Origin: Mesorhizobium sp. SOD10 | GTDB taxonomy: Bacteria > Pseudomonadota > Alphaproteobacteria > Rhizobiales > Rhizobiaceae | DNA length: 64,000 nt | Reading direction: 5' to 3' | Assembly: GCA_000824805.1 (NCBI GenBank) | Contig: CCNA01000028.1 | Span: 1-64,000, forward strand | Notes under the pieces: model-generated | Database searches by the model: none | The model's input: the letters and a program-made list of their open reading frames with translations, nothing else | Told to the model about the DNA's origin: nothing | Shown: one piece after another, positions 26,609-34,509 of the stretch | How the letters are laid out: each line of letters begins with the position of its first letter | How positions within the stretch are numbered: position 1 is the first letter of the stretch | Translations under genes and position numbers: made by a program

Positions 26609-27334
26609 ATGCAATTTGTCTTCGAGACCTTTCTGGAGCAGCTTTCCGAAAGCGTCGATGAGACGGATTTCCGTGACGCGATGGCGCGTGCTGCCGCGGC
26701 ATTCGATCTCGTCAAATTCGCTTATCTGTGCCTGCCGCCACGGGCGCCGGGAAAGCCAAGGCTGATCTCGAACTATCCGCAACGCTGGACCGCTCATTAC
26801 CTGAGCAACCACTATCACGCCATCGATCCGGTGATCGCGCGGGCGCAGGGCTGCCAATGCCCGTTTCTGTGGGGGCTTCACTACAGCCGAACCGGCCTGT
26901 CGGATTTCGAGCAGAAGCTCTTCGACGAGGCGGCCGCGTTCGGCATCCGCTGCGGTTTGACCATCCCGATCCTCGACAAGCGGGGCAACGTCGCCGCCAT
27001 GAGCTTTGCCGCCGACGGGCTCAGTCCGGCCCTCCTGCGGGTGAGCGAGCGCTACCAAGAGGCATTTCGCTTCATGGCGACCTGCTTTCATATCTGCGTC
27101 CGCCGCAAGCTCTCCGCCGATCGGGTGGTCAACGGCGTGCAGCTGACGCCGCGCGAGTATGAATGCCTGGAATGGGCCGCGCAGGGCAAATCCGCACGCG
27201 ATATCGCCTCGATTGTTGGCATCAGGCGCCGCACCGCCTCCTTTCACCTGGAGAACGCCAGGAAGAAGCTTGGTCTGCGCACCCGCATGCAGGCCGTGGC
27301 GCAATTCTCAGCCGCCAGAACGGGTCTCGGCTGA
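26609..27334 (+). CDS. traR: LuxR-family quorum-sensing activator, TraR-like
   Basis: The 241-aa protein has an N-terminal acyl-homoserine-lactone-binding domain with the conserved ligand-pocket residues Trp60, Tyr64, Asp73-Pro74 and Trp88. The C-terminal LuxR helix-turn-helix begins at LTPREYECLEWAAQGKSARDI. It stands directly before a luxI-type gene with a tra-box palindrome between them. In Mesorhizobium ICEs TraR plus its signal switches on traI and the excision activator genes in exactly this gene order. The family is certain; the symbol rests on context. Confidence 0.88.
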   Translation: MQFVFETFLEQLSESVDETDFRDAMARAAAAFDLVKFAYLCLPPRAPGKPRLISNYPQRWTAHYLSNHYHAIDPVIARAQGCQCPFLWGLHYSRTGLSDFEQKLFDEAAAFGIRCGLTIPILDKRGNVAAMSFAADGLSPALLRVSERYQEAFRFMATCFHICVRRKLSADRVVNGVQLTPREYECLEWAAQGKSARDIASIVGIRRRTASFHLENARKKLGLRTRMQAVAQFSAARTGLG

Positions 27335-27341
27335 CCAGGCA

Positions 27342-27359
27342 CCTGTACCGCTGTACAGG
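27342..27359 (+). promoter_or_regulatory. tra/lux box upstream of traI
   Basis: CCTGTACCGCTGTACAGG is an 18-bp palindrome, 16 of 18 bases symmetric, between traR and traI. Its centre is about 72 bases before the traI ATG. Size, symmetry and position match a LuxR-type binding box. The second box in the window, at 62348, shares the outer CTGT and ACAG. Confidence 0.75.
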
Positions 27360-27421
27360 CTGCTTCGGCCTGGCGCTTGGCCTCCAATGGCAGGGTCAAT
27401 CCTGCCAGGAGGCCTATAACC

Positions 27422-28090
27422 ATGCTGCAGCTCATTGCCCCCGAATGGTACGGCGACTTCGCCGACGAGCTCCACGAAATGCACCGGCTGCGCCACCGTG
27501 TCTTCAAGCAGCGGCTGGACTGGGACGTCGACACCAGCGGCGGCTACGAGATCGATCGCTTCGACGCGCTGAAGCCCCATTATCTGCTGCTGCGCGGCTC
27601 AATTGGCAGCGTCGACGGCTGCGTCCGCCTGCTTGCCTCGACCGGGCCGACCATGCTTGGCGATATCTTTCCAGCCCTGCTGGACGGACAGCCGACGCCG
27701 CAGGATCCAAGAATCTGGGAAAGCAGTCGTTTCGCGCTCGACCTGCCGCCGTCGGCCGCCAAGGGAGCAGGCGGCATCGCTGTTGGCACCTACGCGCTCT
27801 TCGCAGGCATGATCGAGTTCGGCCTGTGGCGAGGTCTCGACCGCATCGTCACCGTCACCGACCTGCGCATGGAGCGCATCCTGCGCCGGGCCGATTGGCC
27901 GCTCGAGCGGCTCGGCGAGCCGCGCGCGATCGGCCCCACCCGAGCCTTGGCCGGCTACCTCGAGGTCTCAAGCGAGCGCCTCGATGCCGTTCGCCGCAAT
28001 GGCGGTCTTGCCGGTCCGGTGCTGTGGGCGCCGGTCAATCCACGAGGCCGCATGATGGCTTCGCTTCATGCTTCGGGCGCAGATACCTGA
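27422..28090 (+). CDS. traI: Acyl-homoserine-lactone synthase (LuxI family, TraI-like)
   Basis: The 222-aa enzyme keeps the LuxI invariants at their usual positions: Arg24, Phe28, Trp34, Asp45, Asp48 and Arg69. It makes an acyl-homoserine lactone from SAM and acyl-carrier protein. It has a good ribosome-binding site (CCAGGAGG) before ATG 27422 and a tra box upstream. Its stop overlaps the start of the DUF6499 frame (TGATG at 28088-28092). The order traI-DUF6499-DUF2285 is the same as traI1-msi172-msi171 in the Mesorhizobium symbiosis ICE. Confidence 0.93.
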   Translation: MLQLIAPEWYGDFADELHEMHRLRHRVFKQRLDWDVDTSGGYEIDRFDALKPHYLLLRGSIGSVDGCVRLLASTGPTMLGDIFPALLDGQPTPQDPRIWESSRFALDLPPSAAKGAGGIAVGTYALFAGMIEFGLWRGLDRIVTVTDLRMERILRRADWPLERLGEPRAIGPTRALAGYLEVSSERLDAVRRNGGLAGPVLWAPVNPRGRMMASLHASGADT

Positions 28091-28894
28091 TGAGCCTGCC
28101 AGAACCTGAAGCCGCCCGGCCGGACTGGCGCGATGATCGGTCCTATGACTACACCCTTGCGCTGACGCGGCGCGGCTGGGCCTGGGAATTCCTGCGGCGC
28201 AATCCGGCCCTGCGGCATGATCTGTCCCACGCATTGGAACGGGCGAGCTCCGTCGATCAGCGGCCGTCGCTCGACGTTATCGCCTCCTCCGCCGACCTGT
28301 CGCGCTGGGGGCTTTTGTTTCGCGTCCTCAATGCATCGTGACGCAGCCACGTTCTGGTGTCCGAGCCGATGCGCTCAAGTGTTGCCGGTCGTCACCGAAC
28401 AGGTGTCCTCCTCGCCGGCGATGCCGGCGTTCGAAGCGGCGCGTCTGCCCTGCCGTGCGAGTGTGCTCAGGCTGGTTGACGGCTCTGAGCATCTTCTGCT
28501 GCACAGCGCCGGCCGGCAGCTGCAGCTCGCCGTTTTGGGGCAGAGTATCCTCGGCCCCGTTCTGCTGCGCACCGATGCGGTCTGGCCGGCCGGTGAGTGG
28601 CGGCAACGCCTCTGGGCGCTCAAATGCCTCAATAGTCTCGTTGCAGGGGGACGCTTGCCGAAAAGACTGTTTGCGCCGGAAGCGCGCGGTCGTCGCCTGC
28701 GCTTTGTTCTGCGGGCGCTTGACGGCTCAATTGCGGGCGCCTCGTACCGAGACATCGCCGAAGCGCTGATTGGTCAGACGCGCGTGCGGGCCGACTGGAC
28801 GGATCCGCGCGACCATCTGCGCGATCGCATCCGACGTGCCGTGGCACGGGCCCGCATGCTCATGAATGGCGGCTATCTCGATTTTCTTGCCTGA
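28090..28894 (+). CDS. fseA: FseA-like excision activator made by a +1 frameshift (DUF6499 + DUF2285)
   Basis: Two overlapping frames encode one predicted protein. The first (28090-28341, 83 aa) is a DUF6499 domain (YDYTLALTRRGWAWEFLRRNP). It stops at TGA 28339-28341. The second, one base ahead, carries a DUF2285 domain and runs to TGA at 28892-28894, without its own convincing start. The join falls after RWGLLF, where the family continues as xxFWCPSR. In Mesorhizobium ICEs msi172 and msi171 are fused by programmed +1 frameshifting to give FseA, which activates the excisionase gene rdfS. The same arrangement here argues for a programmed event, not a mutation. QseM would antagonise it. Confidence 0.82.
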
Positions 28895-28911
28895 CGTGCC
28901 GTATAAATGCG

Positions 28912-29178
28912 TCAGCTGGCGAACAGCTCCCTGTAGCCCGTCGTTACCATCCAGTTCGCCCGGTCGAGATGGCTGCGCGCCGCATTGCGGGCGCGTTCTG
29001 GTTCGCGCTCCGGATCGATGCCGAGAATCAGATCGGCCATCTCCTCGTAGCTGGCGTCATCGGCGGCGGCATCCAGCAAGCGCATATAGATGGTGAAGTG
29101 CTCTTTGTCGTAAGCCGTGAGGCTGTCGGACCACGGCGCTTCATCCGCTACCGGCACGCTCGAGTGAGGCTGCAACAT
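28912..29178 (-). CDS. qseM: QseM-like antiactivator, DUF2285 family (copy 2)
   Basis: The 88-aa single DUF2285 domain (PWSDSLTAYDKEHF to TGYRELFAS) is nearly identical over 79 residues to the 11305 copy. QseM binds TraR and FseA to hold ICE transfer off. ATG 29178 is chosen because of a GGAG motif and match to the compact family size; the frame is open to ATG 29253. A TATAAT on this strand at 29259-29254 gives a promoter. It is convergent with fseA (17-base gap) and divergent from qseC, matching the known module. Confidence 0.85.
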   Translation of the reverse strand: MLQPHSSVPVADEAPWSDSLTAYDKEHFTIYMRLLDAAADDASYEEMADLILGIDPEREPERARNAARSHLDRANWMVTTGYRELFAS

Positions 29179-29253
29179 CGCTGATTCTATCTCCAAGAGC
29201 GGGCGCGCAAAACCCGTCCGCGAGTGGATTGGGACGCTTGGTGTGGAATACAT

Positions 29254-29270
29254 ATTATAGTTGATAAACT
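29254..29270. promoter_or_regulatory. Probable qseM promoter with overlapping operator
   Basis: On the minus strand a perfect TATAAT lies at 29259-29254. It abuts AGTTGATAAACT (29259-29270), an imperfect 12-bp palindrome. A repressor bound here would cover the qseM -10 element. This fits control by the divergent XRE protein, although the palindrome is not the same as the one in the copy-1 module. Confidence 0.5.
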
Positions 29271-29300
29271 CAAGCAGCCTGATCCGATGACTACTCACGC

Positions 29301-29513
29301 ATGGACATGCGTCAGTTGGTCGGTCGGAATGTGATAAGCATCAGGCTGAAGAAAGGTCTGACGCAGGAACAGCTCGCCGAAGTTTCCGGCTTCAGCCAGC
29401 AGTATATCAGCGGTCTGGAGAAGGGCCGCCGCAATCCGACGATCGTCACCATCTATGAACTGGCATTGGCGCTTGGCGTCAGCCACATGGATCTGGTTCG
29501 TCCCGACAAATAA
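29301..29513 (+). CDS. qseC: QseC-like XRE-family regulator (copy 2)
   Basis: This 70-aa Cro/C1-type helix-turn-helix protein (LTQEQLAEVSGFSQQYISGLEKGRRNPT) is typical of QseC. It is divergent from qseM and adjacent to traR-traI-fseA, completing the switch that in Mesorhizobium makes only a small fraction of cells competent for ICE transfer. No strong Shine-Dalgarno precedes ATG 29301, as described for leaderless qseC messages. Confidence 0.85.
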   Translation: MDMRQLVGRNVISIRLKKGLTQEQLAEVSGFSQQYISGLEKGRRNPTIVTIYELALALGVSHMDLVRPDK

Positions 29514-29909
29514 TCGATCTTTGCGCGCAAATTGCCGGGCGCCTGCGCGCCTGAAGGCGCGCACCGGGTGCTCGTGAACCGAGCCCGCTTGTCTTCGCGT
29601 CGCTCAGGCGGTCTCGGCCATTCGGCTTCGCCCCCTGGCGCGGGCAGCCCTTGCGGGCTGTGCCGGTCGCCGCCCCGGGGCGGCGTTGTTTTTTGATTTG
29701 GCCTTCCCGGCGGCGCGGTGTGGGCGGCTCTCCCTTCTAGGCCCGCCGCGGCGGCCCGCAACCCTCCGCTCGCGCTCCGGGTCCTCCACTTGCGTTCCGG
29801 TCCTTCGGATGCCGGCCACCTATGACGGCGGGCCTTTCCGGTCGTTTTTCGCCGCCCACCCCGCTTTGCGGGGAAGGGCGCGGCGAGATTGGCGAGCGGA
29901 GGTCAAGTC
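29514..29909. other. Non-coding stretch with palindrome and hairpin after qseC
   Basis: About 400 bases with no gene. The perfect palindrome TTTGCGCGCAAA is at 29520-29531, and a hairpin with 7-bp arms (GCGCGCC and complement, loop TGAA) is at 29545-29562. No T-run follows, so it is at best a weak terminator for qseC. The remainder is GC-rich, with low-complexity patches, up to the GGAGG site of ardC. Confidence 0.5.
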
Positions 29910-30872
29910 ATGCGCAAAACCGGCAAACACAGCGCTAGCGGAGAAGTTGGCGGCAACAGCAGCGAGCCGCTGAAGCGCAGCCTTTATTCCGAAATCACAG
30001 ACCGCATCATCGCCGATCTGGAGCGGGGTTGCGTGCCATGGGTGAAGCCCTGGGGCAGCGCCAAGGCCAGCCTTGGCCTGCCGAAGAATGCCGCCACGGG
30101 GCGCGGCTATTCCGGCATCAACATCCTGATCCTGTGGGGCGCGGTCATCGAACACGGCTATGCCGGCCAGAACTGGCTTACCTTCCGGCAGGCGCTTTCC
30201 CTTGGCGGCAATGTCCGCAAAGGCGAGCACGGCACGACCATCGTGCATGCCGATCGCTTCATCCCGAAAAACGAGAAGGAACGCGCCAAGACGGAAGATA
30301 CCGAGCCGCAGGCGGTGCCGTTTCTCAAGCGCTTCACCGTCTTCAATGTCGCGCAGTGCGAGGGCCTGCCCGACGAGCTTTACAGCCAGCCCGAGCCGCT
30401 GCCCGAACGCCACATCATCCCGCATGCCGAGGCGTTTGTTCGCAATACCGGTGCCGATATCCGCATCGGCGGCGACCGCGCCTTTTACATGCCGTCTGCC
30501 GATTTTGTTCAACTGCCGCCGCAACCGGCGTTCTTCGAGCAGATCAACTATTACCGAACCTGCTTCCACGAGCTTGGCCACTGGACCGGGCACCCAACGC
30601 GGCTTGCGCGTGACCTCTCCGGCGCGTTCGGCACCAAGGCTTATGCCCGCGAGGAACTGGTCGCGGAGCTTACGGCTGCCTTTACCTGCTCGAGCCTCGG
30701 CATCGAGCCGACCGTGCGTCACGCCGACTATATCGCCTCATGGCTCGAGGTGCTGCGCGAGGACAACCGCGCCATTTTCCGCGCTGCCAGCCTTGCCTCG
30801 AAAGCCGCCGATTTCCTGCTGGCCTTCCAGACGGATGCCGAAACCAAGATGCGCAAAGGGATCGCGGCATGA
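29910..30872 (+). CDS. ArdC-family antirestriction protein (DUF1738, zinc metallopeptidase-like)
   Basis: The 320-aa protein has an N-terminal ssDNA-binding DUF1738 domain (WVKPWGSAKASLGLPKN, GRGYSGINILIL, NWLTFRQAL) and a C-terminal zincin-like domain with HELGHWTGH (HExxH) followed by a distal Glu region REELVAEL. ArdC proteins protect incoming conjugative DNA from restriction or nucleases. ATG 29910 is preceded by GGAGG; an in-frame upstream start at 29889 is weaker. It heads a run of ICE maintenance genes. Confidence 0.88.
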   Translation: MRKTGKHSASGEVGGNSSEPLKRSLYSEITDRIIADLERGCVPWVKPWGSAKASLGLPKNAATGRGYSGINILILWGAVIEHGYAGQNWLTFRQALSLGGNVRKGEHGTTIVHADRFIPKNEKERAKTEDTEPQAVPFLKRFTVFNVAQCEGLPDELYSQPEPLPERHIIPHAEAFVRNTGADIRIGGDRAFYMPSADFVQLPPQPAFFEQINYYRTCFHELGHWTGHPTRLARDLSGAFGTKAYAREELVAELTAAFTCSSLGIEPTVRHADYIASWLEVLREDNRAIFRAASLASKAADFLLAFQTDAETKMRKGIAA

Positions 30873-30982
30873 GCGCTCCCGATCCCATTGCGCTGCAGAG
30901 CGAGCCGACGCCGAAAGGCGAGCAGATGCTCGATTTCGGGCTCTTCAATGAAGCCAAACGAAACCAGCTCGACCTGTTCTGA
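30869..30982 (+). CDS. 37-aa ORF overlapping ardC
   Basis: ATG 30869 overlaps the ardC stop (ATGA), which suggests coupling. The 37-aa product ends in FGLFNEAKRNQLDLF, and its C-terminal QLDLF resembles a clamp-binding (QLxLF) peptide that docks on the DNA polymerase beta clamp. The 20 bases at the end of the ORF are repeated directly after it with one change plus a final-base difference (about 30963-30982 and 30983-31002). A real micro-protein is plausible but unproven. Confidence 0.5.
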   Translation: MSAPDPIALQSEPTPKGEQMLDFGLFNEAKRNQLDLF

Positions 30983-31017
30983 GCCAGTTCGACCTGTTCT
31001 GACAAGGAAGCTTTGCC

Positions 31018-31425
31018 ATGATCCTGATCACCGACGAATTGCGGGCCCGCCTGCTCGCCAATGGCGCCGCCGAAATCGAAACCGACCATGTTCCGGTCGT
31101 CAAACTGTTCAATCCGGTCGGCGCCGCGACTTGGCTTCTGAGCGAACTCGACGCCGACGGCGACACGCTGTTCGGGCTTTGCGATCTCGGCTTCGGCTTC
31201 CCCGAACTCGGCAGCGTCAGCCTCGCCGAACTGCAAGCCGTCAAGGGACCGCTTGGCCTCGGCATCGAGCGCGATCTCTATTTTCGTGCGCGGTTTCCCC
31301 TCTCGGTCTATGCCGAAGCCGCCCGTATTGCCGGCCACATTACCGAGGCCGAGCGGCTTTTGCGGCAGGCCGCCGCCGCTCTCGAAATCCCCACTCCCGA
31401 GCTTCCGCCAGACCGGGCGGAATGA
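31018..31425 (+). CDS. DUF2958 family protein
   Basis: This 135-aa protein carries the DUF2958 signature: PVVKLFNPVGAATWLLSELD, FGLCDLGFGFPELGSVSL. Genes of this family are common on rhizobial ICEs and plasmids next to ardC and DUF736 genes, but the function is unknown. An AAGGAAG ribosome-binding site lies before ATG 31018. Confidence 0.85.
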   Translation: MILITDELRARLLANGAAEIETDHVPVVKLFNPVGAATWLLSELDADGDTLFGLCDLGFGFPELGSVSLAELQAVKGPLGLGIERDLYFRARFPLSVYAEAARIAGHITEAERLLRQAAAALEIPTPELPPDRAE

Positions 31426-31511
31426 CCGCGCCGCCAGGCGCAAACATCCCGCCGCTCGGCCTGCGGCCTCGCGGTGGGGCTTTTAAAAGCCTAGACAAAG
31501 GAGAAAGACCC

Positions 31512-33242
31512 ATGCAGCTTGCCCATATTCCCATCGACCAGTTGAGCGTCTCGGCCATCAACATGCGCCATTCGAAGCGCGCGCCAGACATATCCGACAT
31601 CCTGCCGTCGGTCAGGGCGCGCGGCGTGCTCGTGCCGCTTCTGATCCGGCCCAATGGCACGCCGGACAGCTTCGAAATCGTCGCCGGGCGGCGGCGCTAT
31701 TTCGCAGCCAAAACGGTCGCCGACGAGCGCGGCGAGGCCGAACCGCTGCCCTGCGCCATCATGGAAGAAGGGGACGACGCCGATGCGCTGGAGGCTTCGC
31801 TCATCGAGAACATCGCCCGCCTCGACCCTGATGAAGTGGCACAGTGGGAGACCTTTGCGCGCCTGATCAAGGAGGGGAGGGGCATCGCCGACATTGCCGC
31901 CACCTTCGGCCTCACCGAGCCTCAGGTGAAGCGCATTCTGGCGCTCGGCGACCTGCTGCCAAAGATACGCGAAGCCTATCGCCGCGAGGAGATCGACACC
32001 GAAACAGTGCGCCATCTCACCATGGCTTCCAAGGCGCAGCAGAAGGAGTGGCTGGCGCTCTTTTGCGATCCCGAGCAACGTGCCCCGCGCGGCTGGCAAT
32101 TGAAGCAATGGCTGTTCGGCGGTCAGTCGATTTCGACCAAGGTGGCGCTGTTTCCAATCGAGGACTATGGCGGCCTGATCGTGACTGACCTGTTCGGCGA
32201 GGACAGCTATTTCGCCGACGCCGACCTGTTCTGGCAAAAGCAGAACGAGGCCATCGCAGCCAAGCGTGACACCTATATCGAAGCCGGCTGGCCCGAGGTG
32301 GTCGCGCTCGAACCGGGCCAGTATTTCCATTCGTGGGACTACGAAAAGGCGCCGAAGAAGAAGGGCGGCAAGGTGATCATCACCGTCTCGCAGCGCGGCG
32401 AGGTGGAATGTCATGAGGGCTATCTGTCGCGCAAGGAAGCGCGCCGCGTCCGCGCAGAAGGCGAGCTTGGCGAGGAAGCCGAACCGCGCGCCAAATCGTC
32501 GCGTCCCGAGTTGAGCGGGCCGATGCAGAACTATGTCGATCTGCACCGTCACGCCGCCGTGCGCATCGCCTTGCTCGATCATCCGGGCGCAGCCCTGCGC
32601 CTGATGGTGGCGCATGCCGTTGTCGGCTCGAGCCTGTGGACGGTGCGTCCCGATCCGCAGCGCGCGGCCAACGAAACGGTGGCCGCCAGCATCGCCGCTT
32701 GCAAGGCCGAAGCCCTCTTTGGCGAGAAGCAACGCGAGGTTCTGACCCTGCTCGGTTCTGTCGATGAGGATGGTCCGGTGACCGGTGGCAATGGCGACGA
32801 CTTTGCGCTGGCCAGCGTCTTTGCCCGTCTGCTGGCACTCTCTCACGACGATGTCTTGCGCGTTCTGGCGCTGGTCATGGCCGAGACGCTCTGCACGGGC
32901 AGCGCGATTGTCGAAGCGCTCGGCAATCATCTTGGCCTCGACATGCGCGGCCATTGGCAGGCCGACGATGCCTTCTTCGAGCTGTTGCGCGACAGGCAAG
33001 TCGCCACCGAAATCCTCGCCGATGTCGGCGGCAGGCTCGTCGCCGATGGCAATTCTTCGGAGAAGGTGAAGACGCAAAAGAAGATCATTCGCGACTTCCT
33101 TTGCGGCGAAAACGGCAGGCAAAAAGTCGACGGCTGGCTGCCGCGCTGGATGGCATTCCCGGTGTCGAGCTACACGAACCGTGGCGGGTTCCGCACCGCC
33201 GATCAGTGGGCGAAGGTCCAGACGCTGTTCGTGTCAGAATGA
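31512..33242 (+). CDS. ParB/RepB/Spo0J-like nuclease-domain protein
   Basis: The 576-aa protein has an N-terminal ParB/sulfiredoxin-like domain (IPIDQLSVSAINMRHSKRA, EIVAGRRRYFAA, ASLIENIARLDPDEVAQWETF) and a KorB/HTH-like segment (IADIAATFGLTEPQVKRILAL) near residue 125. A long C-terminal region of unknown fold follows. Such large ParB-like proteins are usual on Mesorhizobium ICEs and plasmids, where they may help maintenance or regulation. No ParA gene is adjacent. ATG 31512 follows GGAGAAAG. An upstream open extension lies over DUF2958 in another frame and is not coding. Confidence 0.85.
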   Translation: MQLAHIPIDQLSVSAINMRHSKRAPDISDILPSVRARGVLVPLLIRPNGTPDSFEIVAGRRRYFAAKTVADERGEAEPLPCAIMEEGDDADALEASLIENIARLDPDEVAQWETFARLIKEGRGIADIAATFGLTEPQVKRILALGDLLPKIREAYRREEIDTETVRHLTMASKAQQKEWLALFCDPEQRAPRGWQLKQWLFGGQSISTKVALFPIEDYGGLIVTDLFGEDSYFADADLFWQKQNEAIAAKRDTYIEAGWPEVVALEPGQYFHSWDYEKAPKKKGGKVIITVSQRGEVECHEGYLSRKEARRVRAEGELGEEAEPRAKSSRPELSGPMQNYVDLHRHAAVRIALLDHPGAALRLMVAHAVVGSSLWTVRPDPQRAANETVAASIAACKAEALFGEKQREVLTLLGSVDEDGPVTGGNGDDFALASVFARLLALSHDDVLRVLALVMAETLCTGSAIVEALGNHLGLDMRGHWQADDAFFELLRDRQVATEILADVGGRLVADGNSSEKVKTQKKIIRDFLCGENGRQKVDGWLPRWMAFPVSSYTNRGGFRTADQWAKVQTLFVSE

Positions 33243-33779
33243 TCCTCGCATGGCGGACGGCGACGTTTTCTGGCGTCGCCGCTCGCGCGCCAACCGGGCA
33301 GCATTTACCGCTCGGCAAAGTCTCCTGTAGAGCGCAGCGCCGGTCCGGTTTCAGCCGCGCGCACCGGGCGACGGAATTTCGAAACCACCCGGCCCGGTGG
33401 TGGCAATCTGGCACTTTTTGCTTGGCACGATAGCGCTGGCGCGGCGCCGGAGCGTGCGCAAGCTCTCCTCGGCCAACGTCTGCCTGGTTACCGCGACCCG
33501 CGTCTTCGCGACATCTCCTTTGCTCGTGCGAGCACCATTCCCCTGCCGCTGGCTTGATGACCTATGGGCGGATCCGGCCCGCCCGAAACCCTCGGCCAGC
33601 AGCTTTTTTCCCCGCCGCCTGCGGCGGCTCCTCGCGCCCGCTTCGCTTCAAAAAAGCCGCCCGCTCGGGTCCTGCGCTGCCGCTGCGGCCCTGCGGGTTC
33701 AGCCGGCCCGGACGCGCCCATCACGGTCCGCCATCGCAGGGGAATGTTCCCCGGCGACAAGCAAAAAGGAGACTTTCAA
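33243..33779. other. Non-coding stretch between parB-like gene and DUF736 gene
   Basis: About 540 GC-rich bases. The ORFs that cross it on both strands are Arg/Ala/Pro-rich and show no motif. The only functional signal recognised is the AGGAG just before the DUF736 start. Small RNAs cannot be ruled out by eye. Confidence 0.45.
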
Positions 33780-34103
33780 ATGACCGCGATCGGATACGTT
33801 ACCAAGCAGGACAATGGCAGCTACAAGGGCCAGCTCAAGACGCTCAGCGTCCGCGCCGACATCGCCATCGTGCCCAACCAGTCAAAGAGCGCCGACACCC
33901 ATCCCGACTTTAGGGTGCTCACGCAAGGCGTCGAGGTCGGTGCCGGCTGGATCAGGATCGGCGAGGCATCCGGCAAGGACTATGTGAGCCTGTCGATCGC
34001 AGCACCGGAGTTCGGCCCTAGAAAACTCTACGCCAATCTCGGCCGCGCCGCCGGCCAGGATGACGACGACACCTTCGCCATCATCTGGAACCCGGCCGAC
34101 TGA
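33780..34103 (+). CDS. DUF736 family protein
   Basis: This 107-aa protein is a full-length DUF736 member (IGYVTKQDNGSYKGQLKTLS, DFRVLTQGVEVGAGW, GKDYVSLSIAAPEFGPRKLYANLG, ending FAIIWNP). The family is widespread on conjugative elements of alphaproteobacteria, usually near ardC and relaxase genes; its role is unknown. AAAAGGAGA lies before ATG 33780, and a strong terminator follows. Confidence 0.9.
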   Translation: MTAIGYVTKQDNGSYKGQLKTLSVRADIAIVPNQSKSADTHPDFRVLTQGVEVGAGWIRIGEASGKDYVSLSIAAPEFGPRKLYANLGRAAGQDDDDTFAIIWNPAD

Positions 34104-34111
34104 GGCAACAG

Positions 34112-34142
34112 GCCCCCGCGCCACCGGCGCGGGGGCTCTTTC
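34112..34142 (+). terminator. Rho-independent terminator after DUF736 gene
   Basis: GCCCCCGCGCC pairs perfectly with GGCGCGGGGGC across an ACC loop (11-bp stem, 34112-34136) and is followed by TCTTTC. It lies nine bases after the DUF736 stop codon. It separates the maintenance genes from the rdfS-traF-rlxS transcript. Confidence 0.8.
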
Positions 34143-34263
34143 AGCCGAACTCAGCCAGCCCGCAGCGGCGGCGAAAACTCGCCGTTGACTCTTCGCCCGT
34201 CCCGCAAGCGCTTTTCCTTGCCGATCCTCCCCGCAGTCTTCAGCCGACGAAACGAGGATCATC

Positions 34264-34509
34264 ATGGATGACGAAAACGAACGCGCCGCCCGCGCCAAGA
34301 AGGGCAGTCCGTTCCTCAACACCGCGCAGGCGGCTTTCTATGTCGGGCTCTCTCAGCGCACGCTCGAAAAGATGCGGCTCAAGGGCGGCGGCCCGCAATT
34401 TCGCAAGCACGGCCGCTTCGTGCGCTACCACATCGACGAGCTCGACGCCTGGTCGAAAGGCCAGCCGAGGGGCTCCGACGCCGATGACAATCGCGGAGGC
34501 CGGTCATGA
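34264..34509 (+). CDS. rdfS: RdfS-like excisionase / MerR-AlpA-type helix-turn-helix protein
   Basis: This 81-aa protein is a winged helix-turn-helix of the excisionase type: FLNTAQAAFYVGLSQRTLEKMRLKGGGPQF, then GRFVRYHIDELDAW. In Mesorhizobium ICEs RdfS is the recombination directionality factor made on FseA command, and it is encoded just upstream of traF and the relaxase as here. It has a GAGGATC ribosome-binding site and overlaps traF by ATGA. The integrase it would work with is not in this window. Confidence 0.82.
   Translation: MDDENERAARAKKGSPFLNTAQAAFYVGLSQRTLEKMRLKGGGPQFRKHGRFVRYHIDELDAWSKGQPRGSDADDNRGGRS

Noticed and set aside
27163..28341. 392-codon frame through traR, traI and into the DUF6499 gene
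   Set aside because: Its upstream portion is a shadow of traR and traI. Only the last 83 codons, from ATG 28090, are coding.
28912..29178. Possibility that the DUF2285 genes are part of a toxin-antitoxin pair with the XRE genes
   Set aside because: Size and layout suit an XRE-linked pair, but the DUF2285 domain and the nearby traR-traI-fseA genes fit the qseM/qseC switch better.
29514..29909. Possible structured RNA after qseC
   Set aside because: Only simple palindromes and GC-rich low complexity were found; no known RNA family could be recognised.
30888..31511. Extension of the ParB-like frame upstream
   Set aside because: It overlaps the DUF2958 gene in another frame and is Arg/Pro-rich; ATG 31512 has a good ribosome-binding site.
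31491..33122. 543-codon minus-strand frame across the parB-like gene
   Set aside because: Shadow frame; the plus-strand product has clear ParB and HTH motifs and a ribosome-binding site.
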